Source: Shewanella psychrophila
Lineage (GTDB): Bacteria; Pseudomonadota; Gammaproteobacteria; Enterobacterales; Shewanellaceae
Direction: 5' to 3'
Assembly (NCBI RefSeq): GCF_002005305.1
Contig: NZ_CP014782.1
Location: 1,922,001 to 1,986,000 of the forward strand
Length of the DNA stretch: 64,000 nucleotides
This document shows, piece by piece, positions 16,321 to 25,848 of this stretch; position 1 is the first letter of the stretch, and each line of letters begins with the position of its first letter. The notes beneath the pieces are model-generated. The model was not told the origin of the DNA. It did not search any database and worked only from the letters and a program-made list of their open reading frames with translations. The translations under genes were made by a program, and so were the position numbers.

Positions 16321-17835
16321 CTATGGATGACAAACGTTATGAAGCTCTAAGTTAGTGCCGATATCTTTGCTGCGGTTAGCCTTAGCATCATCATTACGTA
16401 ACTGAGTGATGTGATCTAAGTAAGTCTGATCCACATCGTTAGTAATGTAATTCCCATCGAAAACCGAGGTCTCGAAACGCTTAATCTCAGGATTCTCCAT
16501 ACGAACCGCTTCCGCTAAGTCTTCAAGATCTTGGAAAATCATGCCATCGGCACCAATCATCTTACTGATCTCATCGACATCACGACCATGAGCAATCAAC
16601 TCGCTGGCTGTTGGCATATCGATACCATAAACGTTAGGGAAACGAATTTCTGGTGCAGCCGAAGCAAAATACACTTTCTTCGCGCCAGCTTCACGAGCCA
16701 TCTCGATGATTTGCTCGGACGTAGTGCCACGTACCACAGAGTCATCGACTAACAAGACATTCTTGCCCTTAAACTCGACACCAATTGCATTGAGCTTGCG
16801 GCGTACCGACTTCTTACGCTCCTGTTGACCAGGCATGATGAAGGTACGGCCAATATAACGGTTTTTAACAAACCCTTGGCGATATGGCAGCTCCAAGTGA
16901 CGGGCGATTTCTAACGCAGTATCACATGAGGTTTCTGGAATAGGGATAACCACATCAATGTCATGATCTTCCCATTCGTTCTTGATCTTTTCACCTAGTT
17001 TAGCGCCCATGTTCACGCGACTACCGTAGACAGAGACTTTATCGATAGTCGAGTCAGGGCGTGCGAAGTAAACAAATTCGAACAAACAAGGTGCATAGGT
17101 AGGGTCTTTAGCACATTGACGCGTATATAGCTCACCATCTTGGGTGATATACACGGCTTCGCCCGGCGCGATATCGCGCATTAGCTTGAAACCAACTGCA
17201 TCTAGCGCCACACTCTCAGAGGCAACCATATACTCGATGCCATTTTCAGTCTCTTGCTTACCCAGTACCAAAGGACGGATCCCAAATGGGTCACGAAAAG
17301 CAACCAGACCTTGGCCTATGATCAAGGCAACAACAGCATAAGCGCCACGAGTCAATGAATGCACACTGGCAACCGCATCGAACACTTCATCGGCGCTTAA
17401 ACTCTCGTTTTTGCACTGCTGAAGCTCATCGGCCAACAGGTTTAACAAGACTTCAGAATCAGATGTTGTATTCACATGACGGCGCTGTTTGAGCAGACGC
17501 TCGTGTAACTCTACGGTATTGGTCAAGTTGCCGTTATGGGCTAATGAAATACCAAATGGAGAGTTCACGTAGAAAGGTTGAGCCTCAGATGCACTCGAGC
17601 TGCCTGCAGTTGGGTAACGAACATGGCCGATACCTATGTTACCTTGCAGACGTTGCATATGTTTAACTTCAAATACGTCTTTTACCAGACCATTGGCCTT
17701 ACGTAATCTAAACGCACTACCATCAACAGTCACGATACCAGCAGCATCTTGTCCGCGATGCTGGAGTACGGTTAGTGCATCATAGATAGGCTGATTAACC
17801 GATGATTGGCCAACTATTCCGACGATACCACACAT
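16321..17835 (-). CDS. purF: Amidophosphoribosyltransferase
   Basis: First enzyme of de novo purine synthesis: transfers ammonia from glutamine to PRPP, giving phosphoribosylamine. The 504-residue protein has the Ntn glutaminase start MCGIVGIVG with catalytic Cys2, LQHRGQDAAGI near 25-35, the glutamine-domain HVRYPTAGSS near 75-84, and the PRPP-binding VLLVDDSVVRGTTS near 365-378 in the C-terminal phosphoribosyltransferase domain. Length equals the E. coli enzyme. It follows cvpA, the classical cvpA-purF pair, and ends at a strong terminator. Confidence 0.98.
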   Translation of the reverse strand: MCGIVGIVGQSSVNQPIYDALTVLQHRGQDAAGIVTVDGSAFRLRKANGLVKDVFEVKHMQRLQGNIGIGHVRYPTAGSSSASEAQPFYVNSPFGISLAHNGNLTNTVELHERLLKQRRHVNTTSDSEVLLNLLADELQQCKNESLSADEVFDAVASVHSLTRGAYAVVALIIGQGLVAFRDPFGIRPLVLGKQETENGIEYMVASESVALDAVGFKLMRDIAPGEAVYITQDGELYTRQCAKDPTYAPCLFEFVYFARPDSTIDKVSVYGSRVNMGAKLGEKIKNEWEDHDIDVVIPIPETSCDTALEIARHLELPYRQGFVKNRYIGRTFIMPGQQERKKSVRRKLNAIGVEFKGKNVLLVDDSVVRGTTSEQIIEMAREAGAKKVYFASAAPEIRFPNVYGIDMPTASELIAHGRDVDEISKMIGADGMIFQDLEDLAEAVRMENPEIKRFETSVFDGNYITNDVDQTYLDHITQLRNDDAKANRSKDIGTNLELHNVCHP

Positions 17836-17934
17836 GGGTGAGATTCCTCATTGTAAGATGTTCTGATAATTATAATTTTTAGCCGCAAAAGTCAGAATCG
17901 ACTTAAGCTAAACCTACTAATGCTTTAATGCATT

Positions 17935-18423
17935 TTATATTTTGGGTACAAAGCTTGACGTGTTTTCTATGTAGTCAAAAAACCACTGGATAACAACGCC
18001 GAATTCGGGCACGAGTTTTGAACTCTGCCACCAATCCGTATTGGGTGCGCCCGTGAACGCATCCAGGAAAAACAGTAAAGCACTGACAATTAAGGCGCCT
18101 CTTAAAGCACCGAAACATAGACCCAAGACTCGGTCGGTCCCGGATAACCCCGTCTTGTCGACCAACTGACCAATGAGATAATTAATTAATGCACCGATAA
18201 TGAGTGTCGCTATAAAAAGAATAGCAACTGCGACACCGTTTCGGAGCATTTCATCTTGCATTTGGGTGAGGTAAACCGCGAGGTCTTGATAAAACTGACT
18301 CGCAACAAAGAAGGCTGCAAACCAGACAACTAAGGACATGGCTTCTTTAGCGAAACCACGGAGTAGACTGATAAGAGTCGAGACTCCGATAACAGCGAGA
18401 ATGGCGTAATCGATCCAAACCAT
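17935..18423 (-). CDS. cvpA: CvpA-family inner membrane protein
   Basis: A 162-residue membrane protein with four hydrophobic helices. The opening MVWIDYAILAVIGVSTLISLLRGFAKE and the central LLIGALINYLIGQLVDKTGLSGTDR type segment (around residues 70-105) with GLCFGALRGALIV are the CvpA signature. The family is linked to colicin V export and envelope homeostasis in E. coli; the molecular role is unsettled. It lies immediately before purF, as in many gammaproteobacteria, and about 110 bases after the SPOR-domain gene. Confidence 0.92.
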   Translation of the reverse strand: MVWIDYAILAVIGVSTLISLLRGFAKEAMSLVVWFAAFFVASQFYQDLAVYLTQMQDEMLRNGVAVAILFIATLIIGALINYLIGQLVDKTGLSGTDRVLGLCFGALRGALIVSALLFFLDAFTGAPNTDWWQSSKLVPEFGVVIQWFFDYIENTSSFVPKI

Positions 18424-18535
18424 TTAATGATAATCCGACATAGGGTTAAGACGGCGGGATTTTAACAGAGACCGAGCACATTCTCACCCCCAAATGGGAT
18501 AATTTATTGTTTCGATCTCTAATCACAGTTTTCGC

Positions 18536-19210
18536 TTAAGAAGCCGTTGGGCTATAAGAGACGATTCGCCCTTTAAGCTTGGTCAACTTCTCGATACCCG
18601 GCTCCAGCGACTGCAGCTTAGCTTTGGAGATTTCAGGCCCCACAAACACCTTAGTCAACTTGCCATCGACAGGGTTAGTCGGCAAGGTATAGGCATTGAA
18701 GCCTCCGGCTCTCAACTTACTGATGAGGCCTTTAACATTAGCAGCATTATTGAAGCTGCCTAGCTGTAATGTATAGGCTGCACTCGTCGGCATCACAGGC
18801 TTAGCAACGGGTTTCTTAATCGGCTTTTGCGCAGGCTTAGATTCAGGTTTAACTTCGGGCTGGCTCTGTGGATCCACATTTGTACTTGCAGTCTGCTGCG
18901 CAGGTTTTTTCTCTGTCTCGACCACTTCCCATTCACCACCACCTGGGGTATCGGTCTGCTCCTCAGACTTAAATGCTTGCTCTTTGTCACTAAGGTCGAC
19001 CGCTTGCATTGCCTCATCTGGCAGGCTCATCTCGGTGACTTCTGGACGCAGGGGGATCTCGGAAAATTGCTCTTCTTGTTGCACCTTTTTGCCGTCGAGG
19101 ACATCGGGGAGGAAAATAACCCCTAATGCAACGAAGACGATAACGCCCACGAGACGGTTCTGAAAATGACCAGACAACTTACTATCTTGCTCTTTATCCT
19201 TTGTATCCAT
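18536..19210 (-). CDS. dedD: SPOR-domain protein (DedD-like)
   Basis: A 224-residue single-pass inner-membrane protein. After a charged cytoplasmic start there is a membrane helix (LVGVIVFVALGVIFLPDVL, about 20-40) followed by a long Pro/Lys/Glu-rich linker and a C-terminal SPOR domain (AAYTLQLGSFNNAANVKGLI onward, about 147-220) that binds denuded glycan at division septa. Gene order folC-dedD-cvpA-purF supports DedD, a cell-division accessory protein. The gene starts 2 bases after the folC stop, so they are translationally close. Confidence 0.9.
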   Translation of the reverse strand: MDTKDKEQDSKLSGHFQNRLVGVIVFVALGVIFLPDVLDGKKVQQEEQFSEIPLRPEVTEMSLPDEAMQAVDLSDKEQAFKSEEQTDTPGGGEWEVVETEKKPAQQTASTNVDPQSQPEVKPESKPAQKPIKKPVAKPVMPTSAAYTLQLGSFNNAANVKGLISKLRAGGFNAYTLPTNPVDGKLTKVFVGPEISKAKLQSLEPGIEKLTKLKGRIVSYSPTAS

Positions 19211-19212
19211 GA

Positions 19213-20484
19213 TTAATCACGACCACCCAGTTCGATATTTTTAAACTCTGCCACAGTGTAAAAGGAGCCAAATACAATTACTACATCTCCTTGGGATATT
19301 TCTGCAGCTATTGCGCGCCAAGCAGACTCTACTGAATCGAAATGCTTAGCATCGGCCATAGGCTGAACCTGTTCCATAAGTATCTTTTCGAGGGCCTCTC
19401 CAGTGGCGCTACGCTCAGTTTGCAAACTAGTAAACGCCCACACATCGACCTGAGATGCCAGAATCTCGATAACTTGACGGCAGTCTTTATCTTTTAACAT
19501 GCCACACAAGGCAAATAACCGTTTAGGCTGATGCTTTTCAAGCTGCTTAGCAAGATAACGTGCGGCATGAGGATTATGGGCCACATCGAGCAGAACCAGA
19601 GGCTGTTCACTGACCACTTCGAGTCTGCCTGTGAGCCTAGCTTCTTGTATGCCTTTACGAACAATATCATCACTGAGCTGAGGCCAGCCCAGCTCAAGTA
19701 AGGCGAGTGCAGTTGCCGCATTAGGCAATGGCAGCGAAGGCATTGGAATATCACTCATGGTTTGCAGGCCGCTGAACTTCCAAAAAGTGACCTCACTGCT
19801 ATAGCTAAACTCATGACCCACACGATGAATGACTGCACCTAAATCATGAGCATATTCGACCACACATGCAGGTAAATCAGGCTCACCGATTATCACGGGT
19901 TTATTGGCGCGAAGGATACCCGCTTTCTCCATGCCGACAGACTCACGGGTATCGCCAAGATACTCTTGATGATCGAGATCGATTGAGGTGATAACGGCAA
20001 TGTCGGCATCGATAATATTGATAGCATCCAATCGGCCGCCGAGCCCAACTTCCAATAACACGGTATCTAGCTTGGCTGCTTTGAAGATATATAAACCTGC
20101 CAATGTCGCAAACTCGAAGTAGCTCAGGGAGATATCTCCACGGGCCTGGTTGATAGCGTCGAAGGCTTGAATGAAAAGCTCGTCATCGACATCTTTACCA
20201 TTGATGCGAACCCGCTCATTATATTTGAGCATATGGGGCGAGCTATAAACGCCGACGCTTTCTCCCGCCAGGAGCAGCACCTGCTCCACCATGGCGCAGG
20301 TAGTTCCCTTACCATTGGTTCCGGCAACCGTGACAACCTTAGTGGCACCGAGATCCCTAAGTCCGAGTCGCTCGGCCACATCGGCTACTCGCCCAAGTCC
20401 CATATCTATCTCAGTTGGGTGTATGGCAAGTAAGTAATCTAACCAGATATCTAAACTGGCATCTTGAGCGGGAGCGTTAAACAT
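19213..20484 (-). CDS. folC: Bifunctional folylpolyglutamate synthase/dihydrofolate synthase
   Basis: Adds glutamate to dihydropteroate and then to folates. The 423-residue protein has the ATP-binding VTVAGTNGKGTTCAMVEQV near 48-65, DINQ-type SYFEFATLAGLYIF near 120-133, LLEVGLGGRLDAINIID near 140-157 with the conserved GGRLDA, and DVAHNPHAARYL near 300-311. Length matches E. coli FolC. A truA terminator-like hairpin lies just upstream, then dedD follows 2 bases after the stop. In many relatives accD lies upstream of folC; it is absent here. Confidence 0.96.
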   Translation of the reverse strand: MFNAPAQDASLDIWLDYLLAIHPTEIDMGLGRVADVAERLGLRDLGATKVVTVAGTNGKGTTCAMVEQVLLLAGESVGVYSSPHMLKYNERVRINGKDVDDELFIQAFDAINQARGDISLSYFEFATLAGLYIFKAAKLDTVLLEVGLGGRLDAINIIDADIAVITSIDLDHQEYLGDTRESVGMEKAGILRANKPVIIGEPDLPACVVEYAHDLGAVIHRVGHEFSYSSEVTFWKFSGLQTMSDIPMPSLPLPNAATALALLELGWPQLSDDIVRKGIQEARLTGRLEVVSEQPLVLLDVAHNPHAARYLAKQLEKHQPKRLFALCGMLKDKDCRQVIEILASQVDVWAFTSLQTERSATGEALEKILMEQVQPMADAKHFDSVESAWRAIAAEISQGDVVIVFGSFYTVAEFKNIELGGRD

Positions 20485-20510
20485 GGTTATTCAGCTCTTG
20501 ATAATTAATT

Positions 20511-20534
20511 AAAAAGTTCCACCACAAAGTGGTG
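20511..20534 (-). terminator. Probable truA terminator
   Basis: Read leftward, CACCAC pairs with GTGGTG over a 3-base loop and is followed within a few bases by a T run. It sits between truA and folC. Confidence 0.55.
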
Positions 20535-20560
20535 CCAATAAGAGATACCTAGCAATTCCA

Positions 20561-21346
20561 TCAATCCAACATAAACAGCGGACCAAGTGCTAACTTTGGT
20601 AATTCATATTTATCCGGATAAGTCACATCGACCATATATAGCCCATTAGGCTTAGCGGTAGGGGCCGCCTTACTTCTATCTTTGAGTGCCAACAGGTCGA
20701 CAATCCAATCTTCACTCTGATGACCCTGACCAATCTCAATCAATGAACCCACGATGTTTCGCACCATATGGTGTAAAAAAGCATTAGCCTTGATATCCAC
20801 ACATAGATACATGCCCTGGCGCGTTACATTAACCTCATGAACATGGCGAAATGGGGTCTTAGACTGGCAATGAAGCGCTCTAAAACTGGTAAAGTCATGT
20901 TCACCGACAAAATACTGGGCCGCATGATGCATCTTCTTCTCGTCGAGTTGACCTCGGTAATGGCTCACTCCCGAACGTAAGATCCCAGGCCTCAAATGAT
21001 AGTTATAGATAATATAACGATAACGTCTGGCCGTCGCTGAGAAACGAGCATGAAAATCTTCATCGACTAGCTTCACCCATTTCACCGCGATATCATCGGG
21101 TAAGTTGACGTTAACGCCTAAAGTCCAGGCACTCTCTTTACGAATGGCAGTAGTCTCGAAATGTACCACTTGCCCCGTACCATGAACCCCAGCATCGGTT
21201 CTTCCGGCGCAGTGAACGGTAATGGGCTGATTGGCTACTTTTGACAGTGCTCGCTCTAGTTGAGCCTGAACTGTGTCGACTTCGAGCTGACGCTGCCAGC
21301 CATAATACTTGCTGCCATCATATTCGATACCTAACGCTACTCGCAT
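20561..21346 (-). CDS. truA: tRNA pseudouridine(38-40) synthase
   Basis: Converts uridines 38-40 of the tRNA anticodon arm to pseudouridine. The 261-residue protein opens MRVALGIEYDGSKYYGWQRQ and contains the catalytic aspartate in CAGRTDAGVHGTGQVVHF near residues 46-63, then RARY-type ARRYRYIIYN near 105-115 and HHMVRNIVGSL near 195-206. The ATG at 21346 has AGAGGG just upstream and gives the family start; the frame extends to a GTG at 21361 that I do not favour. It lies downstream of fimV, as in other gammaproteobacteria (usg/fimV-truA region). Confidence 0.97.
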   Translation of the reverse strand: MRVALGIEYDGSKYYGWQRQLEVDTVQAQLERALSKVANQPITVHCAGRTDAGVHGTGQVVHFETTAIRKESAWTLGVNVNLPDDIAVKWVKLVDEDFHARFSATARRYRYIIYNYHLRPGILRSGVSHYRGQLDEKKMHHAAQYFVGEHDFTSFRALHCQSKTPFRHVHEVNVTRQGMYLCVDIKANAFLHHMVRNIVGSLIEIGQGHQSEDWIVDLLALKDRSKAAPTAKPNGLYMVDVTYPDKYELPKLALGPLFMLD

Positions 21347-21526
21347 ACACCCTCTTTGCACTTGTCTCTATCGCCACACATTTTATCAATCATGGGGGTT
21401 AGTTGGTTACCCAGAAAACCCAGAGAAGTTGTTTGACCTATTTGGGCGCGGATTTTAGCACACACTTGAATTACAGATAAGAAAAACGGCGCTTGATGCA
21501 CCGTTATTTTTAGAAATGAGAAAAAT

Positions 21527-24500
21527 TTAATCTAAGGATTTGATTAAACCCTCGGCTTCTTCCTTCTGCCTGTCATTTCCATCTATCTGCACCTCTTTAA
21601 GCAAGGCTTTAGCACTGTCGTTATCATCAATCTCTATATAGGCTCGGGCGAGATCTAACTTGGCATTAACCGAATTCTCTTCATCATCGACATCCACCAT
21701 GGCAGCGTTACCCATCAGGCTGTCTAATTCGCCCATATCGACATCTAGCTCTTTGTATTGATCTGTGTCCACCACCTCTTCATCGGCCTCATTGAGCAGA
21801 CGATCGATATCGATAAAACCATTGTCCTTCTGGAAGTTAGTAAGATCGTGCTCCGGCACTGCTACAGCCGGAGACTTGGCTAACTCTTCAGCATCCAGTG
21901 CGGCTAACGCCTCATCGACGGTTAGCTTTTCTTTGTCAGCCAGCTTCGAAGGTAATTCACTCTCAACAGGTTCTTCCTCTGCATCCAATGATGGACTTAA
22001 CAGCTCATCATTGCTCGCTAGTTCAATAACAGATTCTTGCACATCGGCACTCGGCTCCCAATCTAGGCTGTTATCATCAGACTTCTTGCCGCCTTTTAGA
22101 TCGGAGAACATACCGCCAACTGCTTTGGTAGCCACAGGGTCTTTGGCAGTTTTAGGATCAACAGCTTCAAGATCGGCTAACAAAGAATCCAACGCATCAT
22201 CGCCACTAGGTTCACGCTCTAAGCTTGGCTCAGAAGCCGAAGCGAGCAAATTGTCGTCCTGGGATTCAGGCTTATCTAGCTGTTCAGCGATACCAGTATC
22301 GGCAATATCGAATTCGGCAAGTAATGAATCGAGATCATCTTCACTATCTGCAGTCGTCTCGACTTCCCCTTCGAGCTCGGCTGAAATGGCATCGGTCAAA
22401 TCCGCTTCAGGCTTTGCAGTTATTGCTGAAGGGGTTTCTTCTGCTGGTACGGCTTCTGCTTGAGTATTTTCTATTGAAGTATCTTTTATTGAAGAGTCTT
22501 CTATTCGTGCATCATTATCTTCTTCATCAAAGCCAGCCAACAGAGCATCTAGATCTTCTACATTATCATCTTGATTCGTGTCCACTTCACCCTCGAGCTC
22601 GGCAGAAATAGCATCACTAAGATCGGTTGTTTCGGCATCCTCTGCAGGCGCATCGAACCCCGCCAGTAAAGCATCTAAATCTTCTTCAGCCTCTTTTTCA
22701 CTATTGTCTTTGTCGACAAGCTCTTCACCGGGTGTATCTTCTTCGGCGGTCATAGTGACATCTTGCTCTAATTCTGCAGCAATTTCTTCTGATAGATCTG
22801 CTTCGACATCATCCCTTGGCGCATCGGCTGGTTCATCGAATCCCGCTAAGAGCGAGTCTAAATCATCTTCGGCGACGACATCACTCTGAGTTTCATTTTC
22901 AGCATCAGTCTCTACCTGAATACTCGATACATCGGCTGGCTCATCGAATCCCGCTAAAAGCGAATCTAAATCATCTTCGGCGACAATATCACTCTGAGTG
23001 TCAGTTTCGGCTTCAGTCTCTACTTGGGTTTTCGATGCATCGTCTGGCTCATCGAAACCTGCTAAAAGCGAATCTAAATCATCTTCGGCGACAATATCAC
23101 TCTGAGTGTCAGTTTCTAGCTGGGTTTTCGATGCATCGTCTGGCTCATCGAAACCTGCTAAAAGCGAATCTAAGTCATCTTCAGAAACGATTTCACTGCT
23201 TGACTCAACGGGGCTGCTTTCTTCTGCAGAGGCTTCTTCTACAGAGTCAGTTTCAACAGGTATGTCTTCGATAGAGGCCACTTCATCAGGCGTCTCATCC
23301 TTAGTTGGCTCCTCATCGAAACCTGCTAGCAAAGAATCTAAATCGTCTTCACCCGCTTTAGCCTCCTCTTCATCTTGCTCCCCCATCGCCTCAGCCCAAA
23401 GGTCATCCAAAGACTGCCCTTCTTCTTCGACAGGCTCCTCCTCACTTGGAGTTTCACCCGGATCAACAAACATATCCGAAGCCAGATCCACTTGTTCGTC
23501 GTCACTACTCATATCCACTTCAGGCTGTAATTCAGCCGTATCTATGTTCATGAGTGAATCGATTGAGTCTTCTTCTTCGGTATCTAAGTGAACAGCCATG
23601 GCTTCGAGGTCTTCACCCGCCGAGGCCTCTGCGGTTTCAGCCTCAGCACCTGCACTTGGATCAGGTGCTGGAGTCACTTCCACTTCTTTATCAACCAGCT
23701 CTTCTTTATCAGTCCCTTCATCGCGGCGACGCCTCAGGAAGAACCACAATAAAACGAGTACCAATAATGCAGGAATGGAGATAGCCGCGATTAACATCAA
23801 AGGATTACTCATCAGATTACGCCACTGATCTGTATCCTCCTCAGGCACAACTGTCTGCAAGGCATTAATCTGTTCTTGTAGGGACTCAACCTCTTCAGTG
23901 AGGCTAGCACCTTGCTGCATACTGATCTGAAGTTGCTCTTCCAATATCGCAACTTGCTCATTGAGTTCGGCAATTTTACTCTTCAATGTCTCGGTATCAG
24001 AATTACCTAAATCTAACTGATCCTGGGCCCTGCCTAGCTCATCTGTAAGTTGTAAGTTTTTAGCTTCTGCCGCTTCGAGCTTAGCGGTTACCTCGGCCAC
24101 CCCTGCGCTTGCTGCTGGTTTCTGAGCCACACTCGTATCGGCAGGAGTAATAGGCAGAGTGACAGGTCTGGCTGGCGTGCTAGTGGTGGCTTCAGCTGCT
24201 TGCCTTGCTTGGACAACTTTAGGCTGAGTCGCTGTCCTCCAGCCTTTATCATCTCTCTCGGCCCGCGCTTTAGCCATGCTCTTTGGTATGGCGAGCATCA
24301 AGTCTTTTGACGGAATGAGCAGTATCATGCCTTTTTCTAAACTATTAAAGTTGGCATTAGAAAAGGCATGAGGGTTAGCATCATAGATAGCCGCCATGAC
24401 CTGATAGATGCTGACACTGTTATCAGGGCGTACCTTTTGAGCTATGCTCCAGAAAGTATCGGAAGATTGAGTCGGGCCATATTGACGGTTAGTTTGCCTC

Positions 24501-24628
24501 ACCTCACCATCGGGGCCAGTGATCTTCAACGGCTCCGCGGCAAAAGCCGTTTGGACGAAGGGACTTACAGTAAAAACGAGTAGAGCTGAGGCCATCAGAC
24601 CGACAAGATACGGAGTGCGAAAGTTCAT
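21527..24628 (-). CDS. fimV: FimV-family pole/peptidoglycan-binding hub protein
   Basis: Large inner-membrane protein of about 1033 residues that organises the cell pole and type IV pili/chemotaxis components in relatives. Order: signal peptide (to about 31), LysM-like domain around 50-110 (SDTFWSIAQKVRPDN), Thr/Pro/Ala linker, a periplasmic coiled coil (about 185-260), a membrane helix LIAAISIPALLVLVLLWFFL near 277-296, then a very long acidic cytoplasmic region with about nine copies of a DDLDSLLAGFDE-type motif, and the conserved FimV C-terminal TPR-like end (KLDLARAYIEIDDNDSAKALL). The ATG at 24628 follows AAGGGA; the TTG before it is not favoured. The repeats are strongly alike at DNA level. 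Confidence 0.93.
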   Translation of the reverse strand: MNFRTPYLVGLMASALLVFTVSPFVQTAFAAEPLKITGPDGEVRQTNRQYGPTQSSDTFWSIAQKVRPDNSVSIYQVMAAIYDANPHAFSNANFNSLEKGMILLIPSKDLMLAIPKSMAKARAERDDKGWRTATQPKVVQARQAAEATTSTPARPVTLPITPADTSVAQKPAASAGVAEVTAKLEAAEAKNLQLTDELGRAQDQLDLGNSDTETLKSKIAELNEQVAILEEQLQISMQQGASLTEEVESLQEQINALQTVVPEEDTDQWRNLMSNPLMLIAAISIPALLVLVLLWFFLRRRRDEGTDKEELVDKEVEVTPAPDPSAGAEAETAEASAGEDLEAMAVHLDTEEEDSIDSLMNIDTAELQPEVDMSSDDEQVDLASDMFVDPGETPSEEEPVEEEGQSLDDLWAEAMGEQDEEEAKAGEDDLDSLLAGFDEEPTKDETPDEVASIEDIPVETDSVEEASAEESSPVESSSEIVSEDDLDSLLAGFDEPDDASKTQLETDTQSDIVAEDDLDSLLAGFDEPDDASKTQVETEAETDTQSDIVAEDDLDSLLAGFDEPADVSSIQVETDAENETQSDVVAEDDLDSLLAGFDEPADAPRDDVEADLSEEIAAELEQDVTMTAEEDTPGEELVDKDNSEKEAEEDLDALLAGFDAPAEDAETTDLSDAISAELEGEVDTNQDDNVEDLDALLAGFDEEDNDARIEDSSIKDTSIENTQAEAVPAEETPSAITAKPEADLTDAISAELEGEVETTADSEDDLDSLLAEFDIADTGIAEQLDKPESQDDNLLASASEPSLEREPSGDDALDSLLADLEAVDPKTAKDPVATKAVGGMFSDLKGGKKSDDNSLDWEPSADVQESVIELASNDELLSPSLDAEEEPVESELPSKLADKEKLTVDEALAALDAEELAKSPAVAVPEHDLTNFQKDNGFIDIDRLLNEADEEVVDTDQYKELDVDMGELDSLMGNAAMVDVDDEENSVNAKLDLARAYIEIDDNDSAKALLKEVQIDGNDRQKEEAEGLIKSLD

Positions 24629-24829
24629 CAATTTTCCCTTTCAAGCGCAGTTGTGCTGCAATTCCAGCAGCGAAGCTTTAGGCAATTGTATTTATTGAGA
24701 TTACTATAAACCAGAAATCCCAGGTCTGCTACTGTTCACAATTCAAAAACAAGTGCTAAAACAAAAAAAGCCTGCATATTGCAGACTTTTTCATCAAATT
24801 AGGCATTTAGCCTATTATAAAATTCGAAA

Positions 24830-25846
24830 TTAGTAATAATCTCGAATCAACACCTCGGCTATTTGAACACTGTTGAGTGCTGCACCTTTTCTAATATTAT
24901 CAGAGACAACCCAAAGGTTTATGCCGTGTGAATGAGAGATGTCTTTACGCACACGTCCCACATAAACGGGATCTGTGCCAGCAGATTCTGTCACTGCTGT
25001 TGGGTACTCTTCATTGGATTCAAATAATTCAATCCCTTGAGCCTCAAGCAACACAGCTTTAACATCTTCGGCTTCGACTGGTTGAATAGTCTCCAGGTGT
25101 ATCGCTTCCGAGTGGCCGTAAAATACCGGTACTCGAACCGCAGTTGGGTTGACGACTATATTGTCATCACCGAAGATCTTCTGGGTTTCCCAGACCATCT
25201 TCATTTCTTCCTTGGTGTAACCGTTTTCCATAAACTTATCAATTTGCGGTAACACATTGAAAGCGATCTGTTTCGGGTAAACCTTAGGTTCTGCTGGAAG
25301 TCCCTGAAGTAATTTAGCACATTGGCCAGCAAGCTCTTCAATTGCCACTTTGCCAGAACCCGATACCGACTGATAGGTGGCGACATTGATACGTGAGATA
25401 CCGAATGCATCATAGATAGGTTTAAGGGCAACCAACATCTGAATCGTCGAACAGTTTGGGTTAGCTATGATATTACGGTTACGGAAGTCGGCAATCGCCT
25501 CTGGGTTAACCTCAGGAATAACCAAAGGTATATCACTATCGTATCTGAAATGAGAGGTGTTATCGATGACAACACAGCCACTTTCAGCAGCGATCGGCGC
25601 CCACTTCTCAGAAACATCACCACCAGCAGAGAAGAAACCAATCTGCGCCTGAGACCAATCGAAGGTGTCTACGTCAAGAATTTCTACCTGTTTACCGTGG
25701 AAGCTGACCGTACCACCAGCACTACGACTACTGGCTAGAGGAAATAAATTCGCGATGGGGAAATTGCGCTCTTCGAGGATCTCAATCATGGTTTGACCCA
25801 CTGCGCCCGATGCACCTAATACGACAACATTGAATTCTTGCGACAT
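24830..25846 (-). CDS. asd: Aspartate-semialdehyde dehydrogenase
   Basis: NADPH-dependent enzyme making aspartate semialdehyde for lysine, threonine, methionine and diaminopimelate. The 338-residue protein has the nucleotide-binding VVLGASGAVGQTMIEIL near 6-22, the active cysteine in NPNCSTIQMLVAL near 127-139, and SGSGKVAIEELAGQC. Length and motifs fit the Asd branch; a Usg-like non-catalytic paralogue would lack the cysteine, which is present. The ATG at 25846 lies 2 bases after the pdxB stop codon, so an operon is likely; an upstream in-frame codon inside pdxB is not favoured. Confidence 0.93.
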   Translation of the reverse strand: MSQEFNVVVLGASGAVGQTMIEILEERNFPIANLFPLASSRSAGGTVSFHGKQVEILDVDTFDWSQAQIGFFSAGGDVSEKWAPIAAESGCVVIDNTSHFRYDSDIPLVIPEVNPEAIADFRNRNIIANPNCSTIQMLVALKPIYDAFGISRINVATYQSVSGSGKVAIEELAGQCAKLLQGLPAEPKVYPKQIAFNVLPQIDKFMENGYTKEEMKMVWETQKIFGDDNIVVNPTAVRVPVFYGHSEAIHLETIQPVEAEDVKAVLLEAQGIELFESNEEYPTAVTESAGTDPVYVGRVRKDISHSHGINLWVVSDNIRKGAALNSVQIAEVLIRDYY

Positions 25847-25848
25847 AA

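Noticed and set aside
21765..23828. Long plus-strand Ser-rich frames opposite fimV
   Set aside because: Shadows of the acidic repeat codons on the other strand (GAT/GAA read as ATC/TTC and TCN).
24830..25846. Usg-type non-catalytic paralogue instead of Asd
   Set aside because: The catalytic cysteine in NPNCSTIQ is present, so a working dehydrogenase is more likely.
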